From Doryteuthis pealeii (Eukaryota > Mollusca > Cephalopoda > Myopsida > Loliginidae), in assembly GCA_023376005.1 (NCBI GenBank), contig CM042148.1, positions 74,486,344 through 74,550,343 on the forward strand: a DNA stretch of 64,000 nt, read 5' to 3'. Shown here in pieces: positions 23,193-32,950 of the stretch (positions are counted from its first letter, which is position 1; the number at the start of each line of letters is the position of its first letter). Made by a program: the position numbers and the translations under genes. The notes under the pieces are model-generated. The model did no database searches. It saw only the letters and a program-made list of their open reading frames with translations, and was not told where the DNA came from.

Positions 23193-23313
23193 GAGAGAGA
23201 GAGAGAGAGAGAGTTAAATCTAGATTATTATACTTTTACATATTGAACTATTTTAGCTCATCTGTTCCAATCGATGACCAAAAGAAGTAAAGAAAGAAAA
23301 ATTAGCGAGATAG

Positions 23314-23345
<32 letters not shown>

Positions 23346-23690
23346 AGGGGGGGAGAGAGAGGGGGGAGAGAGAGAGGGGGGGAGAGAGAGAGGGGGGAGA
23401 GAGGAGGGAGATGGAGGAAAAGAGAGTTAAATCAAGATTATTATACTTTTTACATATAGAACTATGTGGCAATAGTACTTAAGTAAACATATCAAACGTT
23501 GCATTAATTAAATTATCATACTGTTGTATATCCACAGGTCTTGCTAGTTATTATTATTAAGCCAAGATATCGTTAAGTAATTTACTCGGAATTTGATGTT
23601 ATCTCAAAATTGACTGTCTTTAACAGAAAAGAGAATCATGAAAACCTAGACATCGCCGAGGTAATGTTTTTCCATTTTTTCAAAAACAAA
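22500..23690. repeat. Unassigned DNA with TG, GA and GATA microsatellites
   Basis: Compound (TG)n(GA)n at about 23141-23212 and (GATA)n(GA)n with G runs at about 23311-23405. The words TAGATTATTATACTTTT and ACATATCAAACGTTG recur at 33.98 kb, so this segment also belongs to a dispersed repeat. No gene is visible. Confidence 0.7.
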
Positions 23691-25010
23691 TGAACTTCCT
23701 TTCTTCTTCCTTACTTTTCTTCTTTTTCTTTCTTATCAGTTTAAATATTTTCTAATCACTTATATTTCTTTCTTTTTTTCTTTCTTGTTCATTCATTAAT
23801 TTGTCTATTCTTTCTTTTTTTCTTTCCTTTTTTTCTTTTTCGTTCATTGATTTATATTTATTTTTTCATTCGTCAGTTTGTCTATCTTTTATCTATTTTC
23901 ATTCATTTATTTGTCTATTCGTTCTTTCTTTCTTTTTCCTTTCTTTTTCTTCATTAATTTGTCTATTCATTCTTTCTTTCTTTTCCTTTCTTTTTCCTTT
24001 TTCTTTCTTCTTTCTTTCTTTTTCCTTCTTTCTTTCTTCTTCCTTCATTAATTTATTTCTTTCTTTCTTTTTCCTTTCTTTTCCTTCATTAATATGTCTA
24101 TTCTTTCTTTCTTTTTCTTTCTTTTTTTTATTCTTTCTTTCTTTCTTTTTCCTTCTTTTTCCTTCATTAATTTGTTTTTCGTTCTTTCTTTCTTTTCCCT
24201 TTCTTTTTCCTTCATTAATTTGTCTATTCTTTCTTTTTCCTTTCTTTTCCTTTTATTTTCTTTCTTTTCCTTTCTTTTTCTTCATTAATTTGTTTATTCT
24301 TCTTTCTTTCTTTTCCTTTCTTTTTCCTTCATTAATTTGTCTATTCTTTCTTTCTTTTTCTTTCTTTTTTCATTAATTTGTCTATTCTTTCTTTCTTTTC
24401 CTTTCTGTTTCCTTCATTAATTAGTCTATTCTTCTTTCTTTTGTTCTTGCTTTGTTTTTCATTCATTAATTCTTCTATTTTTTGTTTTTTTGTTTTTGTT
24501 TTTCATTCATTAATTTGTCTATTAATTTCTTTCTTTCTTTTTCATTAATCAATTTTTTAATTATTCATTTATTTCTTCCTTTATTTCGTTTCTTTTCATT
24601 ATTTTATCTATTTTATGTTCCTTATCTTTTGTTCCTTTTCCAAAGTTTTTCCTCTCTCATTCTAATCATAATCTATTTCTTTTCTTCGCTTCTTTTTTAA
24701 AAATATTTTCCTCGATTTTTCTGTGTTTTCATATATTCTTTCTTTCTTTCGTTCGTTCGTTATGTCTTGTATTTATTCTTTCTTTTTTCATTCATTAACT
24801 TGTCTATTCTTTCTTTCCTTCTTTAAATGCCTTTCTTATTCAGCTTCCATTTTTCTTTAAACCTTTTTGTTCTTTTTTCTTTCTTCTTTCTTTTCTTTTC
24901 TATTCCAATTCATTGCTTTCATTTATGCCTTTTCTCTCATCCTTCTTTAGATCTTTTTTTTTAAACATCTGATTCTTCATTTTTATTTATAGTTTCCAAT
25001 TTTCCATTCT
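23690..25010. repeat. 1.3-kb polypyrimidine tract, degenerate (TTTC)n
   Basis: The plus strand is almost entirely T and C, with recurrent CATTAATTTGTCTATTC interruptions about every 60-100 bp. This implies a higher-order unit of TTTC runs plus that linker. The long phenylalanine/serine/leucine frame at 23801-24376 is a by-product, not a gene. Confidence 0.92.
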
Positions 25011-25147
25011 TTCTTGTAGAGAGATTAATGGGAATTGTTTATAAACACATTTTGAATCAGAGATGTTGATAACCCATTAACCCGTCCAGCTGCCGTGTTG
25101 AATAAACTCCGCTCATTAAATTTCTCTGAGCAACTAGGATTAATCAG

Positions 25148-25440
25148 TTGGTTGGTTGGATTTTACGGCATGTCAACCCTTGTTGAGTTATTTTATGCCG
25201 AAGACATTTTCCTTTATCCATACTTGCATTTTTTTCAAACTCAAGTTTTTCAAACAAATTTTTAATACTAATTTTTTTAAATGTATTTAACCCATAGATA
25301 AAACCCTAAAAGGTACTACCACTTCAGGTCTGAGTGGACCTGGGAGTAATGGTGATAAAAGGCAATCAACATTCCACAGAGTTCCAGAACTGGAACTTCA
25401 CCACTAGATGCAGTTTAACGTCATACCAAAGACACACCTA
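25148..25440 (+). repeat. RepB interspersed repeat, 5' half
   Basis: GGTTGGTTGGATTTTACGGC, GGTACTACCACTTCAGGTC and CCAGAACTGGAACTTCACC appear in family order. It ends at TTTAACGTCATACC; the 3' half is absent. 25450-25830 shows nothing recognisable. Confidence 0.75.
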
Positions 25441-25834
25441 TTTATTGGCGGTGCCCATCTCCTTACAATGTAACATACAGTAGAGTGTACTAGGTTAATG
25501 GTACAAGCAACCAGTAGCAATCACTGACCAGTCAAAAGTATTGTCATATAGTACCTAAATTATGAGAAAGGAATCGTCTATTTTTCTTATAAAAATGTCT
25601 GACGAAACCCCGGAAGAGAGAAAATGAGATCTCACGGTACTTGTTGATTTAACCTTGCAATTGCTCTATTCACCTTGTAATTTTGCTTAGTAAACCTATT
25701 TTCCTTATCCTTAATACTTGTGTTTCTTCCAATTATTTTTCTGTTAACTCTGTTACTCGAGTTACAGTAAATATACAGATATATAAATTGAAGAAGATGA
25801 AACTGAGTTATTAGCAATAAGAAAAGGCATCCTT

Positions 25835-25965
25835 GCAGAAGAACACCACTGGTAATATTTCACTCATAGCTGGGCTCATGCCTTTCTCAATGTGAACGCA
25901 TTGGCGCGACTGGAGTTCGAACTCCAGAACGTTAGCAACAAGGCCACGGTGGCTTCCTATGTGTT
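25835..25965 (-). mobile_element. SINE-like repeat, family D
   Basis: On the minus strand the head is GCCACCGTGGCCTTGTTGC and GGAGTTCGAACTCCAG (B-box-like), followed by GCGTTCACATTGAGAAAGGC. The copy is short and lacks a clear tail. Confidence 0.55.
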
Positions 25966-26065
25966 TACTTGTTGGCTGAGATAGTTGCATGTCTTTTACA
26001 GGTTTGAATGTTGATATTTTTGGCAGGGACTTCACTCTTGAAAAATGAGTGCAAAGCAAGCATTC

Positions 26066-26066
26066 T

Positions 26067-26158
<92 letters not shown>

Positions 26159-26164
26159 TTATGC

Positions 26165-26216
<52 letters not shown>
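26066..26216. repeat. (CT)n-(TA)n-(TG)n-(TA)n compound microsatellite
   Basis: Four simple repeats joined end to end. The hammerhead-bearing tandem unit begins immediately downstream at 26221. Confidence 0.95.
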
Positions 26217-26218
<2 letters not shown>

Positions 26219-26354
26219 AACGCAAAGCGATGTGTGTCAGTTAAAATCCCCTTCCCATTCTGTAAGTGAAGACAGCCTAATGGTTACGGTGCCGGACTGA
26301 CACCCAACCGATCGGATTTCAATTCCGGCTGTTGGTAGCTTACAAAATGTCTAG

Positions 26355-26396
26355 CCACACTGAGGAGACTTGATAAGTCGAAACACGTGTCTGTGG
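26355..26396 (+). ncRNA. Hammerhead ribozyme motif, copy 1
   Basis: All core elements are present in order: stem I strand CCACA (26355-26359); CTGAGGA core (26360-26366); stem II GACTT/AAGTC closed by GAT (26367-26379); GAA; stem III ACAC/GTGT (26383-26390); cleavage-site C (26391) giving the classic GUC triplet; closing stem I strand TGTGG (26392-26396), fully complementary to CCACA. Stem III is self-complementary with no loop, as in dimer-acting minimal hammerheads of retrozymes and Penelope-like elements. Self-cleavage is predicted, not shown. Confidence 0.8.
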
Positions 26397-26665
26397 ATGA
26401 CCCTATATATGCTCCCCATCCCCTAGGGTTGAGCACTCTGGGGGGGATCTTGCTGACGGCCGCCAACTCAAGCGTAAACGCAACGCTCTTCTAAGGAATG
26501 GAGCACTCTGTGACGGCCTTTACACGCAAAGCGATGTGTGTATTAAAACAGTTAAAATCCCCTTCCCATTCTGTAAGTGAAGACAGCCTAATGGTTACGG
26601 TGCCGGACTGACACCCAACCGATCGGATTTCAATTCCGGCTGTTGGTAGCTTACAAAATGTCTAG

Positions 26666-26707
26666 CCACACTGAGGAGACTTGATAAGTCGAAACACGTG
26701 TCTGTGG
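26666..26707 (+). ncRNA. Hammerhead ribozyme motif, copy 2
   Basis: Identical in core, stems and cleavage triplet to the motif at 26355-26396, 311 bp upstream. Cleavage at both sites of one transcript would release a linear RNA of about 311 nt with ends suited to circularisation. Confidence 0.8.
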
Positions 26708-26734
26708 ATGACCCTATATATATATATATATATA

Positions 26735-27035
26735 TACCAACCACTCTACACGAACAGGATGCGACTAAAGGTCAATTTATTAAGCGGAATTTAACAGCTT
26801 TGAATTCACAGTTTTCCTTCTTCTAGACTGGTTACCTAGCCCTAGCCAAAGTTAAAGAGCCCAGTCTTCCCTACTATTTACCCATACATGGAGGGGAGTA
26901 GTTGAATGCATGCCTTTCTTAAAGTTATTCGCGCTATGTGAAAAGGAAACAGCTTTGTCCAGGATTTGAAATCGGGTCAACGAGTCCATTTCCTACGACA
27001 CAAACCCTTACACAACATGCCTCCAACCTTCTCAA
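26735..27035 (-). mobile_element. SINE family C, near full length
   Basis: The 3' end abuts the (TA)n at 26716-26736. Plus-strand words run in reverse family order (AAGGTCAATTTATTAAGCGG, TTAAAGAGCCCAGTCTTCCC, CATGCCTTTCTTAAAGTTAT, GTCCAGGATTTGAAATCGGG), ending with the A-box region near 27025. Confidence 0.8.
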
Positions 27036-27138
27036 ACTCTTGACCTTGAGCCATACTTTGACAGGATTAGTAAATGTTATGAATCTTCGTCGAAAATCGT
27101 TCATTACCAAATAAAAGTTTGATTGGGTATGAATTTCG

Positions 27139-27202
27139 CATCTTCTTCTTCTTCTTCTTCTTCTTCTTCTTCTTCATCATCATCATCATCATCATCATCT
27201 GA
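27139..27202. repeat. (CTT)n-(CAT)n microsatellite
   Basis: Trinucleotide CTT units change to CAT units. 27203-27480 is AT-rich with repeated TGACGTCA-like words and is otherwise unassigned. Confidence 0.93.
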
Positions 27203-28233
27203 TGCCAAACCTTGTAGAAAAGTAGTTGTAAACATATTTTTTTTTAGTTCTTTTCACTATGTTTTTAATGACGTCACAATAGATTAATAATTTCACTACA
27301 TTTTAATGACATTACTAAAAAAATATGGTGACGTCATTAACGATGTCACAATATTTTTTTTAGTGATGTCACAGTATTTTTTAGTGATGTTTCTATATTA
27401 TTTTAGTATTCTCGCAATATCTTTTAATATGCCACAATATTTCTGTGACGTCACAGTTTTTCTTTCATGAGAAGTCCTTGAGAATGTTAAAAGCGGCAAG
27501 ATCAAACAGAGATTAAAGAAAAGGTAAGGAAAGAATACCTTAGAAGAATACCTTAGAAGAATAAGAAAAACTTACCGAAATTCTGCAGCTGAATCTAATC
27601 AAAGGTATAAACATCTGGACTGTCTCATTTGTAAGATAACCTGGAATATTCTTAAAATGGACAAGGAAGGAATTCCAGCATATGGACCTAAAGGGAAAGG
27701 AAATTGATGATAACAGATTGTATGTGTCAAGAAAAGAAGGGTAAAAGGACTCACCAGTATTGAGGATTGTGCATATGCGACAATTTAAGGACCCGAGGAA
27801 TGCACAAAAAAGAACAAAAAAAAACTAATTACAGCAGCCAGTAATAGCAATAGCAAAATATCGGCAAACAGAAACAACTAAAACTAGAACAATGAAATTG
27901 TAAGAAGAACAACTGTATGGACACTTCAAGCAACAAACGAGGGAAATTGCACACAAAAGACCTAGAGATTAAGAAAGGGAAACGTAAAGTAATAAACTGA
28001 ATCTATTTTGATTGCAGCAAAAAATGGCATAAGGACCAATTATATCAAAGTGAAAATTCATAATATGCAGCAAAATAGCAAGTGACAGAGATGAAATGGT
28101 TAACCACATAAACGAATGCAGTCAACTGGCACAAAAGGAGTATGAGAATTGGCATGACTGAGTGGGAAAGATCATCCTCTGGTAAATGTGCAAGAGATGA
28201 AAATTCGACCATACTACCAAATGATATATGCAC

Positions 28234-28845
28234 AAACTGTTGGAATATTTCTGATATATATATATTTACCAACCCATCCGCACGAGCAGGATGTGACACA
28301 AGGTCAATTTCTTAAGCGGAGTTTAACAGGTTTGAATTCAGAGTTTTCCTTCTACACTGGTTACCTAACCATGGTTAAAGAGCCCAGTCTGTCCTGTTAT
28401 TTGTCCATAGCTGGAGGGAGAGTAGGATTCATATCTTTCCCAAGGGTATTAGCGCTAAGTGAAATGCAATTACCATGTCCAGGATTCGAACTCGGGGCGA
28501 CGAGTCCATTTCCCATGACTTTAACCATTACACCACGCGCTTCCTTAATATTTCCGATAAAAGGTGTGCTCCAATTCCCACCCTGAATTTATAGACTAGC
28601 CGAGGTCACGTGGTTTACTCCTCCGGCTAATCAACAACCATAATGTGTGGCTGATCCACTACTTAAACACTGATACTTGCCACAGTTCACTTGAAATCAT
28701 TGAGGAGGAACTTACGACAATTGACGAAGGAGCTGAGGACTCTTTACCAGAAGAACCAAAGGATTCTTTATCAGAGGATTACCAAGGATCCAATTCCACT
28801 GGACAAGCGCTCTTGCTTAAAGCCTACAAGGATGGCCCATAATAA
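28234..28845 (+). mobile_element. LTR-like insertion in LINE, itself carrying a SINE
   Basis: Starts TGTTGGAATATTTCTGATA, resumes after the SINE with ATATTTCCGATAAAAGGTGT, and continues with words shared with 33418-33640 (AAGGTGTG, TTTATAGACT, CACGTGG/CATGTGACC). It interrupts the LINE. Exact boundaries and target duplication are not resolved. The 65-codon frame at 28645-28842 matches nothing I know. Confidence 0.5.
28256..28551 (-). mobile_element. SINE family C with target duplication
   Basis: Near full-length minus-strand SINE with a (TA)n 3' end. It is flanked by AATATTTCTGATA (about 28242-28254) and AATATTTCCGATA (about 28551-28563), a 13-bp target duplication with one difference. The tRNA-like head is at about 28490-28545. 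Confidence 0.8.
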
Positions 28846-29034
28846 TATAATGATATTTCCTAGAAAATGAGACACATGAAATTCTCAGGGATTTTGAGAT
28901 ACAGACGGATCGCTAATCCCGACCAAAAGACCAGACCTAGTACTAATTAAGAAGAAAACGTTACAGAGGTCTACAGACTGAAAATGAAAGATATCAAAAA
29001 GCTATGTATATGTTTGTTGTGCCTGTGTGCTTTT

Positions 29035-29147
29035 GTGTGCGTGCGTGCGTGTGTGTTTAGTGTGTGTGTGGATTATGTGTGTGTCTGCCGTGCTCTTGTG
29101 TGAGTGTGTATGTGTGTGGTGGCTAGGGGTCTGTTGTGCTTAAAAAA

Positions 29148-29187
<40 letters not shown>
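29035..29187. repeat. GT-rich stretch and (TA)n tract
   Basis: Imperfect GTGTGCGT repeats at about 29035-29130, then (TA)n at 29151-29187 that leads into the family P element. Confidence 0.85.
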
Positions 29188-29191
<4 letters not shown>

Positions 29192-29438
29192 ATAAAAGGT
29201 GGCTTACCGTTGAAAATGGGCACGATCGTTGGAGGTGCAAAATTCAGGGGTTAAGTCAGCGATATAACAAATACAAAGTGCTCAATACGAAGTAGAGCAA
29301 ATTTATTATTATTAGATCTTATACAGTGGCACACGTATGATCGGCTGCAATTAATCTGTACCTCGATTAATTCAGTGGATTTAACCCTGAATATCCTTAT
29401 GGTGAAACTCGAGTAGGTTTCTTTTGTATCCATTTTTA

Positions 29439-29486
<48 letters not shown>

Positions 29487-29487
29487 G
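29188..29487 (+). mobile_element. Penelope-like 3' end, family P, between (TA)n tracts
   Basis: Homologous to 16196-16500 (AGTCAGCGATATAACAAAT, AAGTGCTCAATACGAAGTAG, GATTAATTCAGTGGATTTA). The hammerhead-like core at 29383-29419 reads AACC, CTGAATA (core G8 replaced by T), TCC/GGT stem remnants, GAAACTCGAGTA, GGTT. The outer stem AACC/GGTT is intact. It ends in (TA)n at 29441-29485. 29490-30480 is AT-rich with no recognised feature. Confidence 0.6.
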
Positions 29488-30484
29488 TTAAATGAAATAA
29501 AGAATTTTTATTTTTATTGTATTATAAAAATATTTTATGACCTTTTCAGAGAAAAGGATTAAAATAAAAATTTAAGAAAATTTAAATTAAAGAATCTTTG
29601 CTATGTTGCCAATATCTTAAACTAAAAATACTCCCTTAAATATTTATAAATTTGTACATCTAATATTTTGATTGAATTCCTCCAAAGGATTAAAATAATT
29701 TCATTGGTCATTAAAATTGCGTATGCGCCTTAATATATGTATCATTAAAAAATAGGTTTTGATTTTTAGTCGTTATATGATATAATTCAATTTTATAAAC
29801 TGGTAAAGAGATTAGTCAGACAAAAATCAAAAGTATGATGTTAAAAAGGTTTAAATTAATCTTCTGAACGACGAGTTCAAGGTTAATTACATGAGACATC
29901 AAGAAAACAAGTGTATAAACATTTGGCCTACAAGTCATTTAAAAGTACAACATGAAGCAAAGTCATTAACATATGAAATACTTGAATATACATTATTATC
30001 ATCAAATCGTGCCAACAGCACGGATTCCCTTAATTCTCTCTTGCCATCCGTCTCTATCTTCATGTTTTTTTGTATATATCATTTGTAAGTGAATAGTTTG
30101 CAGGTAAATATTTTGTTTCCTTTGATTTTATATTTTTGTTTGGTTTAATTTTATAAACTGGTAGAATAAATTCTTTATTTAGTGGGTCCCAGGGAAAATA
30201 GGTTTTGATTTTTAGTCATTATATAATATAATTCAATAATTAAAAATTAATCGACTTCAAAGTCCATCTTAAGTAAATACAAAAACTGTCCTTTAGAAAA
30301 ATAAAAGTTTGTTTCAAACCACTCTCGGGTTTAGGGTTATATCGTTTAAAATTATTATATATGTAAAAAAATGTTCCTAAAATGAACGAATATTGTTAAA
30401 ATGATTTTCTCCTACTACTACATTCCCCCTTTCTCTCTTACTTCTCGGTGTTCCTAAAATCCTAAAAGCCAGGGATCGAGTATT

Positions 30485-30488
30485 TCTG

Positions 30489-30541
<53 letters not shown>

Positions 30542-30646
30542 TAGCCTGATCATGTCACCTGATGATCGTAAAAACGTGAAACTGACTGTTGGGATTTACA
30601 TGTTTGTGTTTCAATATTTAATAAATCTCACTCTGCTCTCTCTCTG

Positions 30647-30729
<83 letters not shown>

Positions 30730-30797
30730 TAATTAAGCGTGTACAGAAAAAGCCTACTCGAGTTTCATCTTATGGATCTTCATGGTTACACCCACTG

Positions 30798-30842
<45 letters not shown>
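30485..30842. repeat. (TA)n, (CT)n-(TA)n-(GA)n and (TA)n tracts around a family P end
   Basis: Simple repeats at about 30491-30538, 30636-30729 and 30800-30840. On the minus strand 30735-30800 is a third family P 3' end, core ATGAAGA, ATCC, GAAACTCGAGTA, GGCT at 30751-30787. The first core base C3 is lost. Confidence 0.8.
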
Positions 30843-30847
<5 letters not shown>

Positions 30848-30851
30848 TCAT

Positions 30852-30893
30852 CCACAGACACGTGTTTCGGCATATCATGCCTCTTCAGTGTGG
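30852..30893 (-). ncRNA. Hammerhead ribozyme motif with co-varying stem II
   Basis: On the minus strand: CCACA, CTGAAGA core, stem II GGCAT/ATGCC closed by GAT, GAA, stem III ACAC/GTGT, cleavage-site C (GUC triplet), TGTGG. Stems I and III match the 26.3-kb motifs. Stem II differs at several paired positions on both strands yet still pairs perfectly, which supports selection on the fold. Only the 3' part of the unit is present; it lies directly beside (TA)n. Confidence 0.8.
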
Positions 30894-30901
30894 CTAGACA
30901 C

Positions 30902-31079
30902 AAGCTTTTTGTCGTTCAAGGAAATATTTTAATGCCTCTTACAAAACGGTGTCTGCCAAAGAAAAGTTACTCTTAAAAATACGGTATATATATATACCGT
31001 ATTTTTAAGAGTAACTTTTCTTTGGGAAGCACCGTTTTGTAAGAGGCATTCGAATATTTCCTTGAACGACAAAAAGCTT
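30902..31079. repeat. 178-bp near-perfect palindrome
   Basis: Arms 30902-30990 and 30991-31079 with no spacer, centred on CGGTATATATATATACCG. Both carry GTCGTTCAAGGAAATATT, GCCTCTTACAAAACGGTG and GAAAAGTTACTCTTAAAAAT, with only a handful of mismatches. It may be a fold-back element. Confidence 0.9.
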
Positions 31080-31474
31080 TTCAAACGTCCAAACAACACG
31101 AATATGCACGTAGCTAAACAAACCTAGATAATGGCGGAGACAATGCAGCGTAAAAATAAGAAAGAAAAAGAAAGGAATTCTACATAGCATTTTTACGTTT
31201 TCATAACAAAAGAAGATCGAAGAACAAGAGGACAATAGTCACGTGATTTTATTTCTATTTCCGTTTCCGCTTGTTTTCCCACCCACTGCCCCCCTAACCA
31301 TTACGTTCTACTACTTAAAGCACTTGTTCCATTAGATATTCATTGAAATTTAATTCATTTTTCCCTGAAATGCTTTTGCTCTTTTTGTTTTCTTGTTTGT
31401 TTATTTTCTCTTCTCCAAAAAGAAACAAAAAGAAAATAGGCTGTCCTAATAATGTTCCAAGTGTGTATTAGCCA

Positions 31475-32422
31475 TCTATACATATATAAAGGGCAGTTTG
31501 TGTGTATGTATGTGATATAATGAATATGTAAATACCTTGGTACCCCCTCACTATAACTTGATTGGACAGTGTCATGTATAAATAGTCGACGCTGTGTTTG
31601 ACCTATACCTAATGCCTCCAACTCGCTCAGGCGGGGGTCCAGTGCGCTTCGGCCACTGGACCGGTGAGATGGTAAATTAATAGCGTCGATCCCAGAGGGC
31701 CATCCCTCCAGGCAATACTTGCCCCCTTGACTTAAAGGGGCAGGGCTGGGTTTATTGCCCAGCGCCTGAGGCACCCCCCTTGAGGGGGAATGCCGACGGG
31801 ATCGACGCAATTTTTCTACCCGCCACCCATGAGTCTCGGCTTGTGGGTGGTCCCACATAAATAGGGCCTTCGTGCCTGACTCGGTACGAGTGGGGTACTG
31901 GGAAAATAAACCTAAGCCTACAAGCTAAACTTACTCGCTAGACGACACCACAACTGCTCGGCAGACGGATTGCTATTCGACATACCAATTACTACTGCGA
32001 TAATATACCAACTATCAACTTCAGAATATATCCGTTAACCCGGATATATCAGTATGTCCGGAGGAAACTATGAAAAAACAAAACAATTAACGACGAAGTA
32101 AATATATATATATATTCACTATCACCAGATATTGATTTTCGAGCAAAAATAATGAAAGTTTGATTTATATTTGTGAAGATAATTAAAAAATAAAATTTAA
32201 ATGATAACAGCATAGATTTTTTTTTGCATTTAATATTTTAGATAGTAGACATTCATTTTTCTTTTCAGGGTTGCAGGAACAACGCAAGGTCTTTTTTTAC
32301 ATAAGGATTTTAATGAGGCATAGTACAAGGATCCAAATCGCGATTCAATTATAATGGATCTGCGAGACTAACTTCTTTTACCTCACCCCGCTACCCAGGC
32401 AACACTGGGTAGCCGCTTCTAG
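31475..32422 (+). mobile_element. Non-autonomous Helitron, interrupted by a solo LTR
   Basis: The 5' end TCTATACATATATAAAGGGC follows an A. The 3' end has a hairpin (TACCCAG/CTGGGTA around GCAACA) then GCCGCTTCTAG followed by T. Helitrons characteristically have 5'-TC, 3'-CTRR after a hairpin, insertion between A and T, and no target duplication. Removing the LTR and one GTATG leaves about 404 bp, matching the copies at 34845, 38420 and 54181. It encodes no helicase. Confidence 0.85.
31513..32051 (+). mobile_element. Solo LTR (539 bp) with 5-bp TSD
   Basis: Begins TGATATA and ends TATATCA, an inverted-repeat pair typical of LTR termini, with the exact 5-bp duplication GTATG on both sides (31508-31512, 32052-32056). 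CATAAATA (31856-31863) and AATAAA (31905-31910) fit a TATA box and poly(A) signal. A diverged relative is at 45395-45660 and 60795-61050. It could be BEL/Pao or Ty3-type; no internal region is available to decide. Confidence 0.82.
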
Positions 32423-32525
32423 TTATTTATATAGCTTTTACCTGCCTTTGTTTCCAGCATTATCATCATCAACAACATGGATTTTCTGAGATTTGATCCC
32501 CGGTTCGTGTTTTACTAATGTCTCG

Positions 32526-32950
32526 TAATTCGGTTAAATCCTACTTAACGGACATAAATTCCACCATCGTATGTCACCCCGCCAAAAGAAAAAAAATACT
32601 AAAAATCAGGGAATTAACCGAATTTAATGAAATTTTCTGTCTTGATACCTTAATGAATACAAAAAAAAACTTACATTTTTCCAGGTCAGTTAACTTTGAA
32701 CGACATATCTTTGAGGCGTAACACAGATTCACAAACATACGTGGCTCAAAGTTAATTGATCTGAAGAAATGAAAAAGTTTTTAAATAAAATATCTGGTGC
32801 ATTATATCTCTTATTCATTAATATATAAACACTGAAAATTTCATTAAATTGGTTAATTTCTTGATTTTTTTTCTTTCGGGGTGGTGGGGGTGGGGTGGTG
32901 ACATACGATGGTGGAATTTATGTTCCTTAAGTAGGATTTAACCCGTAATT
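32526..32950. mobile_element. Fold-back (long inverted repeat) element
   Basis: Arms about 32531-32665 and 32800-32944, sharing GGTTAAATCCTACTTAA, CATAAATTCCACCATCGTAT and TTTAATGAAATTTTC in opposite orientation. A similar but longer-spaced structure is at 37590-38370. There is no coding capacity. 32960-33410 is unassigned. Confidence 0.75.

Larger units (their letters stand above)
26221..26745 (+). mobile_element. Retrozyme-like tandem dimer: tRNA-like head plus hammerhead
   Basis: A near-identical unit starts at 26221 and again at 26525, a period of about 304 bp (the second has 7 extra bases early on). Each unit contains a Pol III-type internal promoter (A box AGCCTAATGGTTACGG at 26274-26289, B box GGATTTCAATTCC at 26314-26326 in the first copy) and, about 30 bp downstream, a hammerhead motif. 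The second unit breaks off in (TA)n at 26716-26736 shortly after its ribozyme. There is no open frame. Tandem non-coding units of this size with a type I hammerhead match animal retrozymes, which are thought to use Penelope-like machinery. Confidence 0.72.
27480..28985 (+). pseudogene. Endonuclease-type LINE C-terminal remnant, interrupted
   Basis: Frames with several stops show the C-terminal region of the same LINE family as 39.4-41.5 kb: a GRSLTSIEDC-like segment (about 27755), a DRDEMVNHINECSQLAQKEY zinc-knuckle-like segment (about 28089-28150), a KFDHTTK-like segment (about 28200), then, after a 0.6-kb insertion, LENETHEILRDFEIQTDR (about 28862-28915). This region precedes the PD...D restriction-like endonuclease motif in the family. 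The insertion contains an LTR-like sequence and a SINE. Confidence 0.75.

Noticed and set aside
23801..24376. 191-codon phenylalanine/serine/leucine-rich frame
   Set aside because: It lies wholly in the TTTC tract and has no domain; the composition simply follows the repeat.
26284..26466. 60-codon minus-strand frame over the tandem unit
   Set aside because: Antisense to the ribozyme-bearing repeat; no motif.
28645..28842. 65-codon acidic frame
   Set aside because: No recognised motif, and it sits in an LTR-like insertion; short frames this size are expected by chance.
31355..31858. 167-codon minus-strand frame
   Set aside because: It runs through the solo LTR and Helitron boundaries. Its similarity with 45629-45387 is at the DNA level of the LTR family and the frames do not stay in register.
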